From Streptomyces sp. NRRL F-5630 (GTDB taxonomy: Bacteria > Actinomycetota > Actinomycetes > Streptomycetales > Streptomycetaceae): a stretch of DNA of 32,296 nucleotides. Shown here one piece after another: positions 31,087 to 32,296 of the stretch. Each line of letters begins with the position of its first letter. The stretch's first letter is position 1. Both the position numbers and the translations under genes were made by a program. The notes under the pieces were generated by a model. It was not told the DNA's origin. It did not search any database and worked only from the letters and a program-made list of their open reading frames with translations. Location: NCBI RefSeq assembly GCF_000719475.1, contig NZ_JOGO01000068.1, forward strand, positions 1 to 32,296. The letters are read 5' to 3'.

Positions 31087-31985
31087 GCACCGCGACCCTC
31101 GGCGTGCTCCTCGCCCTCCTCATGGCCGCCGGCGTCGGCGGCGTCCTCCTGGGCCTGCGCATGTACCGCGGCGAGACCAAGCTTCCCGACGACCTCGCGC
31201 TCGCCCTGGAAGTCGGCTCGACCCGCGTCAAGGCCGCCGATTCGGCGGTCGACCGCCTCGGCCTGCGCTTCGCCCCCTATGTCCTCAGGCTCATGGGCCC
31301 GCGCCGCGTCGAGGCCAAGCGCCGCCGCATCGACATGGCGGGCAACCCCGGCGGCCTCACCCTCGACCGCTACGCCGCCCGCCGCGCCGTCTACGGGATC
31401 TTCGGCCTCCTCATGGCCGCGATCTTCGCGAGCTACGGCTCCCCCCTCTTCGCCTTCCTCGCCCTCGGCTTCGGCCACGTCGCCGCCGACGCCACCATCT
31501 GGCAGGCGGTGCGCGAACGCCGCGACGTCATCGACCGCACCCTCCCCGACTTCCTCGACGTCCTCGCCGTCGTCGTCAGCGCGGGCCTCGGGTTCCGCCA
31601 GGCGCTCGAACGCGTCGCCGAGAAGTACGAGGGCCCCTGGGCCGACGAACTGCGCATCACCCTGCGGCAGATGGACATGGGCGTGAGCCGCCGCCAGGCC
31701 TTCGACGAACTGCGCCGCCGCAACAACTCCGAACAGGTCGCCCAGTTCGTCTCCGCCCTCCAGCAGGGCGAGGAACTCGGCTCCCCGATCGCCGAGACCC
31801 TCATCCAGATCGCCAACGACATGCGCCGCACCGACGCCCAGCAGGCCCGCCGCCGCGCCGCGAAGACCATCCCCAAGGCCACTATGGTCACCCTCGTCTT
31901 CATGCTCCCCGCGACGATGATCCTCATCGCGACGGGCATGTTCCTCGGCTCCGGTTCCGACCTCGGATCGATCCTGGGCGGGTGA
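31083..31985 (+). CDS. tadC: TadC-like inner-membrane platform protein (type II secretion F family)
   Basis: A 300-residue membrane protein with GGAAGGA 7 nt before the ATG. It has an N-terminal span (LGVLLALLMAAGVGGVLLGL), a central pair of spans (YGIFGLLMAAIFASYGSPLFAFLALGFGH), and the T2SSF cytoplasmic part (LPDFLDVLAVVVSAGLGFRQALERVAEKYEGPW, VAQFVSALQQGEELGSPIAETL). A final span is MVTLVFMLPATMILIATGMFLGS. It pairs with TadB. A 59-bp piece of its 3' end recurs exactly at the window end. Confidence 0.92.
   Translation: MSTATLGVLLALLMAAGVGGVLLGLRMYRGETKLPDDLALALEVGSTRVKAADSAVDRLGLRFAPYVLRLMGPRRVEAKRRRIDMAGNPGGLTLDRYAARRAVYGIFGLLMAAIFASYGSPLFAFLALGFGHVAADATIWQAVRERRDVIDRTLPDFLDVLAVVVSAGLGFRQALERVAEKYEGPWADELRITLRQMDMGVSRRQAFDELRRRNNSEQVAQFVSALQQGEELGSPIAETLIQIANDMRRTDAQQARRRAAKTIPKATMVTLVFMLPATMILIATGMFLGSGSDLGSILGG
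31845..31903 (+). repeat. 59-bp direct repeat, copy 1 (inside tadC)
   Basis: From GCCCGCCGCCGCGCCGCGAA to CGTCTTCAT this stretch is identical to 32238-32296. Here it encodes the ARRRAAKTIPKATMVTLVFM part of tadC, so this copy is the original. Confidence 0.97.
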
Positions 31986-31992
31986 GCGACAC

Positions 31993-32296
31993 ATGACACC
32001 CCTCACCGGGACCCCCGAACACCACGCATGCCGGTACTGCTCGTACGAGACGGACGGCACGCGGGGCCCGCACGAGAGCCCCCACAGCGAGCAGCGCCAC
32101 GCGGGCGGGCACACGGACCCGCACCACGAGCCGTCCGAGAGCCCCCACGAACCCGGCCCCCACGACCCGGGCCTCAACGAGCCCTCCCCGTACGACCCCG
32201 CCCCGTACGACCCAGGCCCGCGCGCACCCCTCGCGGCGCCCGCCGCCGCGCCGCGAAGACCATCCCCAAGGCCACTATGGTCACCCTCGTCTTCAT
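31993..32296 (+). CDS. Partial Pro/His-rich ORF after tadC (runs off the window)
   Basis: An open frame from ATG 31993 to the window end, about 101 codons, with no strong ribosome site. It begins MTPLTGTPEHHACRYCSYET, with a C-x2-C pair, then a Pro/His/Glu-rich stretch with repeated PHE/YDP motifs. The last 59 bases are a copy of part of tadC read in another frame. The next Tad gene (often a small pilin or another TadE/G protein) would be expected here. This does not look like one. It may be a real disordered protein start, or non-coding DNA joined to an assembly error. Confidence 0.35.
   Translation, partial: MTPLTGTPEHHACRYCSYETDGTRGPHESPHSEQRHAGGHTDPHHEPSESPHEPGPHDPGLNEPSPYDPAPYDPGPRAPLAAPAAAPRRPSPRPLWSPSSS
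32238..32296 (+). repeat. 59-bp direct repeat, copy 2 (at the window end)
   Basis: Exact copy of 31845-31903, offset 393 bp, continuing to the last base of the window. The base before the repeat differs between the copies (G at 31844, C at 32237), so the identity starts abruptly. Confidence 0.97.

Overview
The window is very GC-rich with the G/C-biased third codon positions, GTG/ATGA translational overlaps and regulatory motifs typical of Streptomyces: a DasR-type chitinase site, TTGTCCACA DnaA boxes, a rare TTA codon and Streptomyces-style PfkB/IclR/RidA and Tad gene sets. Its odd length, an 87-bp tandem repeat at the left edge and a 59-bp exact repeat at the right edge suggest it may be a whole assembly contig that breaks at repeats.

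Region by region. (1) 1-2.0 kb: an NlpC/P60 wall hydrolase with a peptidoglycan-binding domain, coupled to a small SPFH-like membrane protein, a hairpin terminator and tRNA-Lys(CTT). (2) 2.2-8.8 kb: an IclR regulator and an ehuBCDA-like ectoine-type ABC importer, all on the minus strand. Divergent to it are an Asp/Glu-racemase (EutA/maleate isomerase) superfamily protein and a luciferase-like flavin monooxygenase; the divergent spacer holds two palindromes. (3) 8.8-10.4 kb: a gene-poor scar with a four-repeat CRISPR mini-array of type I-E repeats, no cas genes, and the decayed N-terminal part of an aldehyde dehydrogenase. (4) 10.4-13.9 kb: a minus-strand aldarate operon (kdgD, gudD, an unrecognised cysteine-rich TIM-barrel-like protein, then the dead dehydrogenase), behind a promoter with an 18-bp perfect palindrome. 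(5) 14-15.3 kb: two small envelope proteins (DUF4190-like and DUF4232-like). (6) 15.4-21.3 kb: a D-amino-acid/sugar-acid catabolic island. D-aminoacylase and a D-serine-dehydratase-like PLP enzyme lie on the minus strand; a KDG-type kinase, an IclR regulator and RidA form a coupled operon on the plus strand. TTGCG/CGCAA operator-like repeats lie between them. (7) 21.3-22.6 kb: a repeat-rich non-coding stretch with a G-quadruplex-forming motif and two inverted DnaA boxes, then an acidic protein with a probably leaderless start. (8) 22.8-23.9 kb: a secreted GH18 chitinase with a DasR-like element in its promoter. (9) 24.3-32.3 kb: a Tad/Flp pilus locus.

The Tad locus is the most unusual part. 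It runs: zinc-ribbon protein with a TTA (bldA-type) codon, SAF-domain CpaB, a CpaE-like ATPase fused in one frame to a TadE-like pseudopilin, a second TadE, CpaF/TadA, a 56-codon bridging ORF, TadB, a 19-codon bridging ORF, and TadC. Both bridging ORFs are joined to their neighbours by ATGA overlaps at each end. The pilin and prepilin peptidase are not in the window.

All calls come from reading the sequence and remembered family features. No database or structure search was run.
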